This document shows positions 45,219-54,344 of a DNA stretch of 64,000 nucleotides, piece by piece. The DNA is taken from NCBI RefSeq assembly GCF_000812565.1, contig NZ_JTAM01000016.1:20241-84240 (forward strand), given 5' to 3'. Made by a program: the position numbers and the translations under genes. The notes below the pieces were generated by a model. It had not been told where the DNA came from. It worked only from the letters and a program-made list of their open reading frames with translations, and ran no database searches. The DNA comes from Flammeovirga sp. OC4. Its GTDB lineage: Bacteria > Bacteroidota > Bacteroidia > Cytophagales > Flammeovirgaceae. The stretch's first letter is position 1; every line of letters begins with the position of its first letter.

Positions 45219-45973
45219 CAATATTTAGTTCATTTTAGTTGGTATTGAAATCAATTTAATTCAATAATTACTCCTTTATCAGAGCTTAACGTCATTAAAT
45301 AACAATTAGAGGTTACACAATTTGCTTGACTAAATTTATAATCAGATGGTATTGCATATTTTAAAAGAGTTTTTTATCTAAAAAAATACTCCCAACCACT
45401 CTTTAGTTTGCTTTTAGATCGTTGAGAGACAGTTTCAATTTACATTCTAATGTATTACGAAACAAGGATTGATTTCGGTAGGGATGAGGAAATGAATATT
45501 GGTTTCAAGACTGTTTTTGAGACGTAAAGTAATTACGTTTCTACTTTGGAACGGAGGAGTTAAATTAAAATGATGTTGTAGTTAAATACAAAGTCAGTTT
45601 TTGGACTGCACCTTATCATATTCCCAAGAATCACCCTAAATCGCTGATTTATTGGTTTTTATGAAAATTATACGAAAAGATAATTTTTTCCCTTCAAAAT
45701 GAGTGATTTGTGTTAGAAAATACCCAAAATTTAAGGTAAACTTTAAGATGTAATAGTATAAATAGAAGTCTAAAGTTGTTGAAAACGTTTCACGTGAAAC
45801 AATTTATTGTATTATTTAAAGAAATGGAATAAGCTGATTATTAGTTGCTAATGTGAAATCAAGGGGGTATGTGGTAAGAACAGTCGTTTCAAAAAACACA
45901 AATTTACCTTAACTTGATGTTTTAAAATTGGGGTAGAATAATAAGAGAGGGTGATATTGAAATAAAAGAAAAG
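45219..45973. other. Divergent intergenic region with parS-like site
   Basis: 755 bp between the leftward CHASE2 gene and the rightward exonuclease gene. It contains a palindrome at 45529-45551 (GAGACGTAA...TTACGTTTC), related to that at 43237, and a parS-like site at 45786-45801. No ORF of note was found. Confidence 0.5.
45786..45801. promoter_or_regulatory. parS site (chromosomal-type consensus)
   Basis: CGTTTCACGTGAAACA differs from the general parS consensus TGTTTCACGTGAAACA at one base, and its inner 14 bp are a perfect palindrome. It lies about 30 kb from the parAB genes. It could be bound by ParB1, ParB2 or a ParB encoded elsewhere. Confidence 0.7.
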
Positions 45974-46534
45974 ATGGATAACAAAATACTAATTATAGAT
46001 ATAGAAACAACAGGTTTCCTCAATCAAGGTGGGCATATTGCAGAGATTGGAATGGTGGAGCTGGATTTGAGAAACGGAGACAAACAAATCGTTTTTGATA
46101 AAGTGTGTCATGAGAAAGGTATGACACTGGAAAGCGTTGAAAATAGCTGGATTGTGAGTAATGGCTATATGACTGTTGATGAAATTCGATACAGTAAAAA
46201 CCTGGAACACTTAAGAGAAGAAGTACAATCAATCATTAGTACCTATACTTTGGGAGCAACGGCATTTAACCGTTCTTTCGACTTTGATTTCTTAGAGAGT
46301 AGAAACTTTTCTTTTCCCAAAAAATTAGATTGCCCTATGCAGTTATCTACTGATATCTGTAAGGTTTCATGGAACAAATATTACAAAAAATGGAAGTGGC
46401 CCAAAGTAGAAGAAGCCTATGATTTTTTCTTTCCTGATAATGATTATACCGAAATCCACCGCGGAGCCGACGATGCTTTTCATGAGGCCGATATTGTGAT
46501 GGAGCTGTATAGGAGAGGGGTTTTGAAAGTATAA
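45974..46534 (+). CDS. DEDDh-family 3'-5' exonuclease (DnaQ-like)
   Basis: 186 residues, a stand-alone exonuclease domain. Exo I is IIDIETTGF (Asp9, Glu11), Exo II is AFNRSFDFDFLESR (Asp103 or Asp105), and Exo III epsilon is DDAFHEADIVMELY (His170, Asp173). These coordinate two metal ions for 3'-end nucleotide removal from DNA or RNA. No polymerase partner is near. It is transcribed alone, with a terminator 115 bp downstream. It could act in repair or RNA trimming. Confidence 0.9.
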   Translation: MDNKILIIDIETTGFLNQGGHIAEIGMVELDLRNGDKQIVFDKVCHEKGMTLESVENSWIVSNGYMTVDEIRYSKNLEHLREEVQSIISTYTLGATAFNRSFDFDFLESRNFSFPKKLDCPMQLSTDICKVSWNKYYKKWKWPKVEEAYDFFFPDNDYTEIHRGADDAFHEADIVMELYRRGVLKV

Positions 46535-46649
46535 ATACCTTGATACTGGAAGTTTGGAAGTGGGCGAAATTATAGTATCTCGTAGTGTATTATGATTTTA
46601 TACTTTCCGAAGTTTAGTTTCTAGAATTGAACTCAATATTGAGGTCATT

Positions 46650-46686
46650 GTTCCCCTCATAACCTAACCTTGAATTATGAGGGGAC
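46650..46686. terminator. Bidirectional hairpin after the exonuclease gene
   Basis: GTTCCCCTCATAA (46650-46662) pairs with TTATGAGGGGAC (46675-46686) across a 12-base loop. It sits between the rightward exonuclease gene and a leftward small ORF. Confidence 0.65.
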
Positions 46687-46697
46687 TTATGTTCTTT

Positions 46698-46862
46698 TTA
46701 TTCAAATACGTTTTTTAATTTTTTAGCCTCTCTTTCCATTGATTTTTGATAATCCTGTTCTAACTCTTCTTCGGTCATAAGATCTTTCATGATACCCCCA
46801 ATCTGAGCCTGATAAGATTTTTGTAGAACAATCCTTTCCGGTTCAATCAAGTCAAGATACAT
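46698..46862 (-). CDS. 54-residue hypothetical protein, possibly a gene remnant
   Basis: ATG at 46862 opens 54 codons, ending with TAA at 46698-46700. The product is highly charged and helical (QIGGIMKDLMTEEELEQDYQ, then KSMEREAKKL). Its first residues LDLIEPERIV recall the SRPBCC/AHSA1 motif, so it could be a remnant of such a gene. No domain can be assigned, and coding status is uncertain; placement just before a hairpin gives it a plausible terminator. Confidence 0.35.
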   Translation of the reverse strand: MYLDLIEPERIVLQKSYQAQIGGIMKDLMTEEELEQDYQKSMEREAKKLKNVFE

Positions 46863-47051
46863 TTTCAACTCTTATATCATTTTGAGCATATGACCACTGA
46901 GAGACTAAAAAAAGAGGAAAAGGTAAAGAATAAAACTTCATTTTTATTTGTTTACTTCTGTTTTGTGAAAGATCTGTTTGCCACAAATGAAGTTACATCC
47001 TTTTTGGTTTTTTGAAAAAGGTGAGCAAGTAATCTGCTCATTTTTATATCG

Positions 47052-47195
47052 CAAGTGTTAAGCCGGTAGGCGTCACTTGTGATGATACATTGGCGAAGTC
47101 TCCCGACTTCGAAATGAATGAGAATGTGATATATATATATATTCGAAGTAGGGAGACAATAAATAGTTCCAAGTGACGCTAACGCTTAACACTTG
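47052..47195. repeat. Short two-hairpin repeat R3, full foldback form
   Basis: Left half CAAGTGTTAAGCCGGTAGGC...GAAGTC-TCCC-GACTTCGAA. Right half TTCGAAGTAGGGAGAC...CAAGTGACGCTAACGCTTAA then CACTTG. The halves mirror each other around a TATATATATA centre. Confidence 0.8.
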
Positions 47196-47212
47196 AAACA
47201 TGGTAAGTAACT

Positions 47213-47887
47213 TTACTTTAATATTCCTTGGTCTTTTAACTTTTCTATTAAACCATCGCATTGGTTTCTCGTCAATCCATAGACGTGAAAAAACGAGTCA
47301 GGCCCATCTAATGTTCTACCTTTGACGGCAATTAGTTCGTCATTTTTCCACCATGTAGAATATTCGTCAGAGCACTCTGGTATTGTTTGAAATTTATCAT
47401 TCATTATTTTCATCAAACCTTCTATATTCTTGATGGTAAAATAGTAGGGATTTGAAGGCCAATTATAAATTTCATTTTTTAAAGCATATTCTTCAAGCAT
47501 TTTTTCGAATGAATTATGCAGAATATTTGGTAAACCATTATTATCTAATGTACAGATTTCACCTCTTTCGGTAATAAAAAAGGTGAATTGAGCCGTCATA
47601 TGTTCGCCGCAAATTTCTATAAACTTATCCCCAATTTTTTCTAAATCTAGAGACTCATTATTTATGATTTGATCTCTAGAAAATAGAGATACAGAAAACG
47701 AGCTTAATGGTTGATCTTGAATCGTTAGTTTATATCCTGAATAAAGCGTTTGATATTTTAGAAACTCTTCAAAATGACGGATATTCTGTTTTTCCAAATA
47801 TACTTTTGTTTGATCCTCATTTGAGGTCCACTCTAAGTTTCTATCTAAAGATTGAAGATACTTCGTCGCTCGTGTTGATAGGCCCAT
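47213..47887 (-). CDS. Hypothetical protein, SMI1/immunity-like in style
   Basis: 224 residues, no signal peptide or membrane segment. It has the mixed alpha/beta, aromatic-rich character of SUKH/SMI1-type or DUF immunity proteins (EEFLKYQTLYSGYKLTIQDQ; YALKNEIYNWPSNPYYFTIK; STWWKNDELIAVKGRTLDGP), but no diagnostic motif. I do not recognise it. It is a lone leftward gene, 18 bp from repeat R3. Confidence 0.55.
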   Translation of the reverse strand: MGLSTRATKYLQSLDRNLEWTSNEDQTKVYLEKQNIRHFEEFLKYQTLYSGYKLTIQDQPLSSFSVSLFSRDQIINNESLDLEKIGDKFIEICGEHMTAQFTFFITERGEICTLDNNGLPNILHNSFEKMLEEYALKNEIYNWPSNPYYFTIKNIEGLMKIMNDKFQTIPECSDEYSTWWKNDELIAVKGRTLDGPDSFFHVYGLTRNQCDGLIEKLKDQGILK

Positions 47888-48063
47888 ATTTTTATTTTAT
47901 TAAATTACACTACATTAAATCGTTTCACAATAGTCCAGAAATCCTAACAGGTACACCAAAGTCACTCGCCTATTTCAATAATTTTGCTTGTTGTTTTTAG
48001 TCTGCTGTAAGTGATGAATGAAGATAATTAAATACTTTTGAAAATGATGAAAGTGATTCAGGT

Positions 48064-48107
48064 AAAAAAAATGGATACCCTGTAGTGAAAAGGATATCCA
48101 TTTTTTA
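48064..48107. terminator. Bidirectional terminator after the SpoIIE sensor gene
   Basis: AAAAATGGATA pairs with TATCCATTTTT across a 17-base loop, with T-runs on both strands. Confidence 0.8.
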
Positions 48108-48123
48108 TGACGAAATGAATTGC

Positions 48124-51100
48124 TTAGAATTCAATACCTAAAATGGTAATGTCATCTCTTTGTTCAGTTTGACCTTGATACTCTTTCATGCTATCGATTA
48201 GAGCATTATGCTGATAAGTCAATGACTGTCCTACGGTTTGTTCAAGAAGAGCAGTTAATTGGATAGAACCAAATTTCTTTCTCTCGTTGTTACATTGATC
48301 AATGTAGCCGTCTGTCATCAAGAAGACTCTATCGCCTTTTTCGATGGATCTTGTATGAACATCAAAGCTCTTTTCTACTTTCTTTTTACGGATACCTCCA
48401 ATCGCAATGCGGTTACCATTGATTTTCTCTAGCTGACCTTTTTCTCTATTAAAATAGAAAATAAAGCTTTTTGCTCCTGAGAAATGCAATTTGCTCTTTC
48501 CATCAACGAATGGATCAATACGCATTACAGATAAATCCATACCGTCTTTGTTGTTTGATTTTTCTTGTTTTAAGGCCGACTTAATACCTAAATCCAACTC
48601 TTTTAAAATCAAATCCGGTTCGTGAATATTGTTTTCGTTGACAATTTTTGAAAGCAAATTGGTACCGATCATCGACATTAATGCCCCTGGTACGCCGTGT
48701 CCTGTACAATCCACACAAGCTACAAATAATGTGTCTCCTGCTTTTTTACTGATCCAATAGAAATCGCCTGATACGATATCTTTGGGTTGGTAAATTGCGA
48801 AGAAGTCACTGAAATTAGAATAAATAAGGTCTTTTTCCGGTAAGATGGCTTGTTGCATTGTTTCCGCATAACGAATACTATCCGTTACCTTTTTATTCTT
48901 TCTGGTGATATCTAAGTTGGCTGCCTGAACCTGTTCTATCAGTTTCGAAACCTCTTCATTTTTATCGTAAAGTGCTTGATTTCTTTCAGAGATAATCAAG
49001 TTTGTTTCAGACAAGTGATCTCTTTGAATTTCCAGTTCCTCTGCTTGTTGCTGTAACTCTTCTGCCTGTTGTTGAATTTCGTCTGCTTGTGTTTTAATCT
49101 CAAGCGTTCTTTCTTCTACTTTCTGTTCTAACTCTACTTGCTGTGCTTGAAGTTGTTTTACTCTCACTCTATACCCCAATGCCACCAATGCAATTAAACC
49201 AAGTAAAATAAGAAGTTGAACAATTGGACGCTCATACCAGAAAGGCAGTTTGATAATGGTCACTTTTGCAGAGTTTGTGCTCCACACTTGATCATTGTTA
49301 CAAGAGATCACTTCGAACTGATATTCACCAGGAGGAATATTGGTATAAAATGCTTTTCTAGACGAACGGTTATCAATCCACTCCTCATCATAACCTGTCA
49401 ACTTGTATTTGAAGGCTACTATATCAGGAGCGATAAAACTTAAACCTGTAAATTTAATTTCAAGACGTTCATTTCCTGCAGGAATAGTCACCTCATTTGA
49501 TTTCTTGAAATCTTGTTCTTCATTATTAATGTAGACCTCATTGATCAATACATTTGGAGGGAAGGGGTTCACGTATAAGTTTTCTGGGTTTACCACCACA
49601 ATACCTCCTAACGTTGGAAACCAGATTTCGCCATTTTCTCTTTTTAATGAAACACCATTGGCAGTGGCATCATTTGACGCTAAACCATCATTGTGGTTGT
49701 ATAATTTAATTGCTGTATTTTCTTTTTCTCCAGAACGAATAGCCAATAAATCACGCTTTGAAACGGTATAAATACCATTATTACAGGTCACCCAAAACGT
49801 TTGGTTTTTGTCTTCTACTAAATCAAAAACTGTAGTGGTATTACCAATTACTTTGTTGCCAAATTCAAAAACGCTACCGTCTTTATAGCAGTAAATACCA
49901 TTGTTTGTTCCGTACCAAATCGTTCCTTCTTTATCCTCGTAAACTTTAAATACAATCTGATTTTTCAAATTATTCTTTTGCATAAAGTTTTCAAACTTCC
50001 CTTCTTTATAGGTTGTTATCCCTTCACGAGTACATATCCACAATTGGTGTTGACTGTCTTCGTACATCGACAAAATAAAATTGTCAATCAGACCATCTTT
50101 CATAAAGAATTTTTCAATGGAACCATCTGGGTGAATCACATTTAAGCCATTGGCTGTACCAACCCAAATATTATTTTGATGGTCTTCCAACACTTGACGA
50201 GCATAATCATTCGATAAACCACTTGCCGTAGTAAGCACTCTGGTAGTATGCCCTTCATCAGTACTTTTGATTAATCCCTTTTTAGAACAAACCCACATCA
50301 CACCTTTACTATCTACAAATGCATCTTTTACTACTGGAGTAATCAAGTGCTTGGTGATACGGTGCGTGAAGAAGTCTCCATCTTTATAAATACTAATTCC
50401 CTCATCAGTACCCACAATGAACTCGCCTTCATGATGTCCTTTTCTGATAGAATAGATCACATCATCAATTACTCCTTGTTCCTCTTGGTAAGTGATAAAC
50501 TTTCCGCGATTTAATAGGTAAATACCCGAATGATAAGTGGATACCCAAATACTTCCCTCATGATCTTCCGTTATATCAAGCACAATATGCTTATCGATCT
50601 TATCATTTTTGACGATATGACTCATGTTGCCATCAAAAAACTTAGATAGCCCCGATTCTGTACCAATCCATAAGGCTCCAAACTGATCTTCGTAAAGTGC
50701 TGTAACATGTTTGTTTGGTAGTTGGTCTTGAAGCGAGAAAGGCTGTACTTTTTCATTTCTATCTATAAAAAACAATCCTTCTTTTGTACCCACCCAAAGC
50801 TGACCTGTAGGAGATTTAAAAACCGTATTGATCTGATTTGAGGTGAATTTTGAATTGCTCTTATTGAAGTGGATTAATTTATTATCCGCTATTCCATACA
50901 AGCCTTTTGTATTCGTACCCACCCAAAGTACATTATCCTTGCTTGAATAAATGGTTGAAATATGCGTATTCTGTAATTCTGGAGTTATACCTTCAGTGAT
51001 AAATTTATTTTCGTGAGGAGCATAAAAGGCTAATCCATTAGATGTTCCTACCCAAATTTTACCCTCTTGATCTTTACTGATCGCTCCAATGATGTTACTT

Positions 51101-51486
51101 GGCAGCCCATCTTGTGTTTGGAAAGAACTCCAATTTCCATCGGTTTCCTTGCTCAAACCTCCTTGAGTACCGACCCATAAAGTATCTTTATCTTCAAGCA
51201 TGGCTTGAAAAACTCTACCCTGTATCTCTTTGGTATTGGAAGGTGTGAAAAATGTCTTCTGCACCCCATCGAATTGTATTAGCCCATTGTACGTTCCAAT
51301 CCAGATGTATTTATCATTAGTCTGTTGAACAAATAAAGCACCGTTGTTCGGAAACCCATCTTTGTCCGTATACACTTTCATGGTGTATTGAGAAAGTGAC
51401 AATTGGGATGTATTCCTTAGTTGTGCTTTTAAAGAAGTGGATAAAACGAATAAAAGTAGAAAAATACTTACGATCCTATTTTTCAT
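48124..51486 (-). CDS. Beta-propeller sensor with SpoIIE/PP2C phosphatase output
   Basis: 1120 residues. After a signal peptide (about 1-21) come about a dozen reg_prop repeats (IWIGTYNGLIQFD, IWVGTSNGLAFYA, LWIGTESGLSKF and others; about 30-640) forming two propellers. A Y_Y_Y domain follows (LEIKFTGLSFIAPDIVAFKY; WSTNSAKVTI). One membrane helix (about 755-775) leads to a coiled coil rich in EIQQQAEELQQQAEELEIQR. The C-terminal SpoIIE phosphatase (about 885-1120) contains FYWISKKAGDTLFVACVDCT, GHGVPGALMSMIG and GDRVFLMTDGYIDQ. It senses an extracytoplasmic signal and dephosphorylates a serine/threonine target, often an anti-sigma antagonist. No such partner is adjacent. It is monocistronic. 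Confidence 0.92.
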   Translation of the reverse strand: MKNRIVSIFLLLFVLSTSLKAQLRNTSQLSLSQYTMKVYTDKDGFPNNGALFVQQTNDKYIWIGTYNGLIQFDGVQKTFFTPSNTKEIQGRVFQAMLEDKDTLWVGTQGGLSKETDGNWSSFQTQDGLPSNIIGAISKDQEGKIWVGTSNGLAFYAPHENKFITEGITPELQNTHISTIYSSKDNVLWVGTNTKGLYGIADNKLIHFNKSNSKFTSNQINTVFKSPTGQLWVGTKEGLFFIDRNEKVQPFSLQDQLPNKHVTALYEDQFGALWIGTESGLSKFFDGNMSHIVKNDKIDKHIVLDITEDHEGSIWVSTYHSGIYLLNRGKFITYQEEQGVIDDVIYSIRKGHHEGEFIVGTDEGISIYKDGDFFTHRITKHLITPVVKDAFVDSKGVMWVCSKKGLIKSTDEGHTTRVLTTASGLSNDYARQVLEDHQNNIWVGTANGLNVIHPDGSIEKFFMKDGLIDNFILSMYEDSQHQLWICTREGITTYKEGKFENFMQKNNLKNQIVFKVYEDKEGTIWYGTNNGIYCYKDGSVFEFGNKVIGNTTTVFDLVEDKNQTFWVTCNNGIYTVSKRDLLAIRSGEKENTAIKLYNHNDGLASNDATANGVSLKRENGEIWFPTLGGIVVVNPENLYVNPFPPNVLINEVYINNEEQDFKKSNEVTIPAGNERLEIKFTGLSFIAPDIVAFKYKLTGYDEEWIDNRSSRKAFYTNIPPGEYQFEVISCNNDQVWSTNSAKVTIIKLPFWYERPIVQLLILLGLIALVALGYRVRVKQLQAQQVELEQKVEERTLEIKTQADEIQQQAEELQQQAEELEIQRDHLSETNLIISERNQALYDKNEEVSKLIEQVQAANLDITRKNKKVTDSIRYAETMQQAILPEKDLIYSNFSDFFAIYQPKDIVSGDFYWISKKAGDTLFVACVDCTGHGVPGALMSMIGTNLLSKIVNENNIHEPDLILKELDLGIKSALKQEKSNNKDGMDLSVMRIDPFVDGKSKLHFSGAKSFIFYFNREKGQLEKINGNRIAIGGIRKKKVEKSFDVHTRSIEKGDRVFLMTDGYIDQCNNERKKFGSIQLTALLEQTVGQSLTYQHNALIDSMKEYQGQTEQRDDITILGIEF

Positions 51487-51724
51487 AAGGTAGCTAACAG
51501 AAGGTCAAAAAATGAAAGTTTAAAAGTATTTTCATCTATACAATAATGATGTCGATTTTCGTAATTCTTATTTTTATTGTACAGAATTAACATGTGTTTG
51601 GTATTTCTTATTATAAGGTTAACATCACCTGAATTGACATGTATTGTAAGTTGTTATCTGTCAATGTTTTATTTTTTTCATCTCCGATTTGCCTTATAAT
51701 AATACTTTATGAATAAGTATTCAT

Positions 51725-51838
51725 TATTTGATTCCAATGGCACAAATATTAAGTAAAAGCGTTATTTGTGTTCTACAGATCAGCAGAAACCTCCTGATTT
51801 ATATATAAGTCGCTGAAAACTGAGTTTACAATGTGAAA
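51725..51838 (+). repeat. Remnant of the dispersed repeat (right end only)
   Basis: Holds the decayed right part: ACAAATATTAAGTAAAAGCG then ATTTGT (first hairpin), CAGAAACCTCCTGATTT (second), and a terminal GAGTTTACAATGTG. The first stem pairs ACAAAT with ATTTGT, a third base-pair version of the hairpin. Confidence 0.65.
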
Positions 51839-51858
51839 GATTTGTATGATGGTTGTTT

Positions 51859-52818
51859 TTAGGAATTGAATTTACAGTCCAATTTATCGCCAAGGTCATA
51901 GATATCTTCCATCCTTGCCAAAGAAGCGATCCAATAATTAGGGATGGTTTCGCTTCCATAAAGTAGTCCTGCTAATCCACCTGTAATAGCAGCAGTGGTA
52001 TCAGTATCGTGTCCAAAGTTGACCGCCTTTAAAACCGCTCTTTCAAATGAATCGGTTTTTAGGATACACCAAAAACTTGATTCTAAAGATTCAATCACGT
52101 ATCCACCTGTCATTATGGTTTCTTCCGCTACATTATTGATATCATTTTGAATAATTCGACTAAAATGTACTCTCTCAGCTTCTTGAAAGTCGACTTGTTT
52201 CCAAAAGCTTTGCACCTCTTGCCTTGTCTCTTGATAGGCTTCTTGTTTTTCTAAACCTTCAACAATTTTTTCTGCAAATTTTAAGTAGATAAAGCAGCTC
52301 ATAGCAGCTCGAATATGTCTATGAGTAAGTGCCGAATTATCCCAAATAAGCTCAAATTTCTCATGATCATTTTTGCCTTTTAATACCAAAATCAAAGGTA
52401 AAATCCTCATCAATGAACCATTACCATTGTCTTTTTCTTCAGCATTAAATTTTTGTTCGAAAAGTGCTTGATCGTTTCCTTTTCCCAGTATTTTTTCAAG
52501 TCGTGAAATAGCAATGGAGGTCGTCATTCCAATATCAAAAACATTGTTTCTGGCAGTCCAATACGATTCATTTTTCCATTTTATAAATTTTAGAGCCAGA
52601 GATTTTAGGTCATAACCTTCTACTAAAGTTTCCGCTAAGCAAAATGTCAATGAACTATCATCCGACCAAGTTCCAGGAGGCTGTTGATGTGTTTGGTACC
52701 CGATCATATCTTTGGCAGGGCTTTTTTTCATTTTATCTCTCGTTGAGAATTCATACGGCACACCCAATGCATCTCCAACTGCCACCCCTAATAGTAGATT
52801 TAGACCTATTGTTTTCAT
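51859..52818 (-). CDS. ADP-ribosylglycohydrolase (DraG family)
   Basis: 319 residues, cytoplasmic. The metal-binding motifs of the family are intact: LLGVAVGDALGVPYEF, PPGTWSDDSSLTFCLAETLV, GNGSLMRILPL and VNFGHDTDTTAAITGGLAGL. These enzymes remove ADP-ribose from arginine or other acceptors, reversing ADP-ribosyl toxins or regulatory modification. It heads the leftward island of small orphan genes, where it could act as immunity against an ADP-ribosylating toxin, although no toxin gene is visible. Confidence 0.92.
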   Translation of the reverse strand: MKTIGLNLLLGVAVGDALGVPYEFSTRDKMKKSPAKDMIGYQTHQQPPGTWSDDSSLTFCLAETLVEGYDLKSLALKFIKWKNESYWTARNNVFDIGMTTSIAISRLEKILGKGNDQALFEQKFNAEEKDNGNGSLMRILPLILVLKGKNDHEKFELIWDNSALTHRHIRAAMSCFIYLKFAEKIVEGLEKQEAYQETRQEVQSFWKQVDFQEAERVHFSRIIQNDINNVAEETIMTGGYVIESLESSFWCILKTDSFERAVLKAVNFGHDTDTTAAITGGLAGLLYGSETIPNYWIASLARMEDIYDLGDKLDCKFNS

Positions 52819-52933
52819 ATTTATTTTATCTTAAATAATGTAATTTTTGCCATGAGTGATATAATTATGAGAATAATCAGAAATAGTTTGTTCTTAACAT
52901 TGACTTATAACTATCCAATAGTTTCATAATCAA

Positions 52934-53497
52934 TTATGATTGAATTTTTGAAATTATAGGTTTGCTAATATTGATACGTTTAATTTTTCCATTTTCGATC
53001 ACTTGATATGTAAAGATTAATACTTTTAACTCTGTTGTATTAGGAATTATATTATAATCTTCGTCAACCTGCCATGATTTAGAAGAATCAGTAAGAACTA
53101 TCTTTAAATCGTTCTTAACGACTGTACTTACTAGTGTTTGACCTTCTTCTCCAAACCATACATTCCCTAAAAGGTTAAGTGAGTCAATTTTATTTCCCTT
53201 ATTATCTAGTGTTGTTAAGAGTGGAACTAATCCATTATCACCGATTGAATATTCGATTAAGCCAACTATACTATCATTTTTAAAAGCAATACCATAAGGA
53301 GCATAAGCCCAAGAATGTTTGTATTTTTCAAATAGGGCAGTGTCATAGTTTTTGGAAGCATCCATTTTTGAGTTAAGGTTAAAAGTCAGAGGTAGCTCTA
53401 GTTGATCAAGGCTTTCTAGATAATCAGAAAATCCCTTTTTTTCCTTAGTACAGGATACTATTGATATTGAAAAAAGTAAAATGACAAGATTTTTCAT
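52934..53497 (-). CDS. Small lipoprotein of unknown function
   Basis: 187 residues with lipobox SIVSC (Cys16). The mature protein is beta-rich (LPLTFNLNSKMDASKNYDTA; YGIAFKNDSIVGLIEYSIGD; LKVLIFTYQVIENGKIKRIN), with alternating strands typical of small Bacteroidota periplasmic lipoproteins. No family was recognised. It is followed at 115 bp by the ADP-ribosylglycohydrolase gene, and upstream by the tandem repeat copies F and G. Confidence 0.65.
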   Translation of the reverse strand: MKNLVILLFSISIVSCTKEKKGFSDYLESLDQLELPLTFNLNSKMDASKNYDTALFEKYKHSWAYAPYGIAFKNDSIVGLIEYSIGDNGLVPLLTTLDNKGNKIDSLNLLGNVWFGEEGQTLVSTVVKNDLKIVLTDSSKSWQVDEDYNIIPNTTELKVLIFTYQVIENGKIKRINISKPIISKIQS

Positions 53498-53526
53498 TCG
53501 ATTAATGGTTAATTTTTATAGTCTGC

Positions 53527-53931
53527 ACTCAATACATTGTAAACTAAATTATCATCAACTTTTGATTGACCTTTCTACATGTAATTATAGGATCTACTTT
53601 CAAACTTTCTTCTTCTTCATTTTTGTCTTAAAACAAAAACGAAGCAAAAAATTCAAGGCTTTGAAGTCAAAAGCTAAATTCCATTTCTCTCGCCTAAATG
53701 ATTTTAAACTCGCTAAAGCTCAAACAAGAAAATCATTTTTAACGGCTCATTCCATGAAATTCTTCACGCTTTTCCCTTCAAGGCCGAGGAAAGTACTGCC
53801 AAACGAATTGGGTAGAATGCCACTGGCGCGAATGTTAAGCGTTAGCGGCATTCGTGTCCTTCAGATCATCAGAAATCTCCTGATTTCTAAATACTATTAT
53901 TAACGATAATTTAGTTTACAATATACTCAAT
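53527..53931 (+). repeat. Dispersed hairpin-rich repeat, copy F (tandem left unit)
   Basis: A complete copy (53534-53924) with terminal inverted repeats ATTGTAAACTAAATTATC and GATAATTTAGTTTACAAT, flanked by ACTCAAT on both sides (53527-53533, 53925-53931). The 7-bp flanks could be a target-site duplication. Confidence 0.85.
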
Positions 53932-54330
53932 ACATTGTAAATTAAATTATCGTCAACTTTTGATTGACCTTTCTACATGTAATTATAGGATCAACTTTCA
54001 AACTTCCTTCTTCTTCATTTTTGTCTTAAAACAAAAACGAAGCAAAAAATTCAAGGCTTTGAAGTCAAAAGCTAAATTCCATTTCTCTCGCCTAAATGAT
54101 TTTAAACTCGCTAAAGCTCAAACAAGAAAATCATTTTTAACGGCTCATTCCATGAAATTCTTCACGCTTTTCCCTTCAAGGCCGAGGAAAGTACTGCCAA
54201 ACGAATTGGGTAGAATGCCACTGGCGCGAATGTTAAGCGTTAGCGGCATTCGTGTCCTACAGATCAACAGAAATCTCCTGATTTCTAAAAATCATAAATA
54301 TTCGAAAACTTAGTTTACAGTGTACTCAAT
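53925..54330 (+). repeat. Dispersed hairpin-rich repeat, copy G (tandem right unit)
   Basis: A near-identical copy (53932-54323), only a few bases different from F, ending AACTTAGTTTACAGTGT and again followed by ACTCAAT (54324-54330). The units are about 398 bp apart, so it is a recent tandem duplication. Confidence 0.85.
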
Positions 54331-54344
54331 GATTGTTTTACGGC

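Noticed and set aside
46698..46862. Confident SRPBCC protein
   Set aside because: Only a ten-residue resemblance; kept as a low-confidence small ORF.
53481..54313. Two nearly identical 117-140 codon frames
   Set aside because: They translate tandem repeat copies F and G; the rest of the repeat family does not keep the frame.
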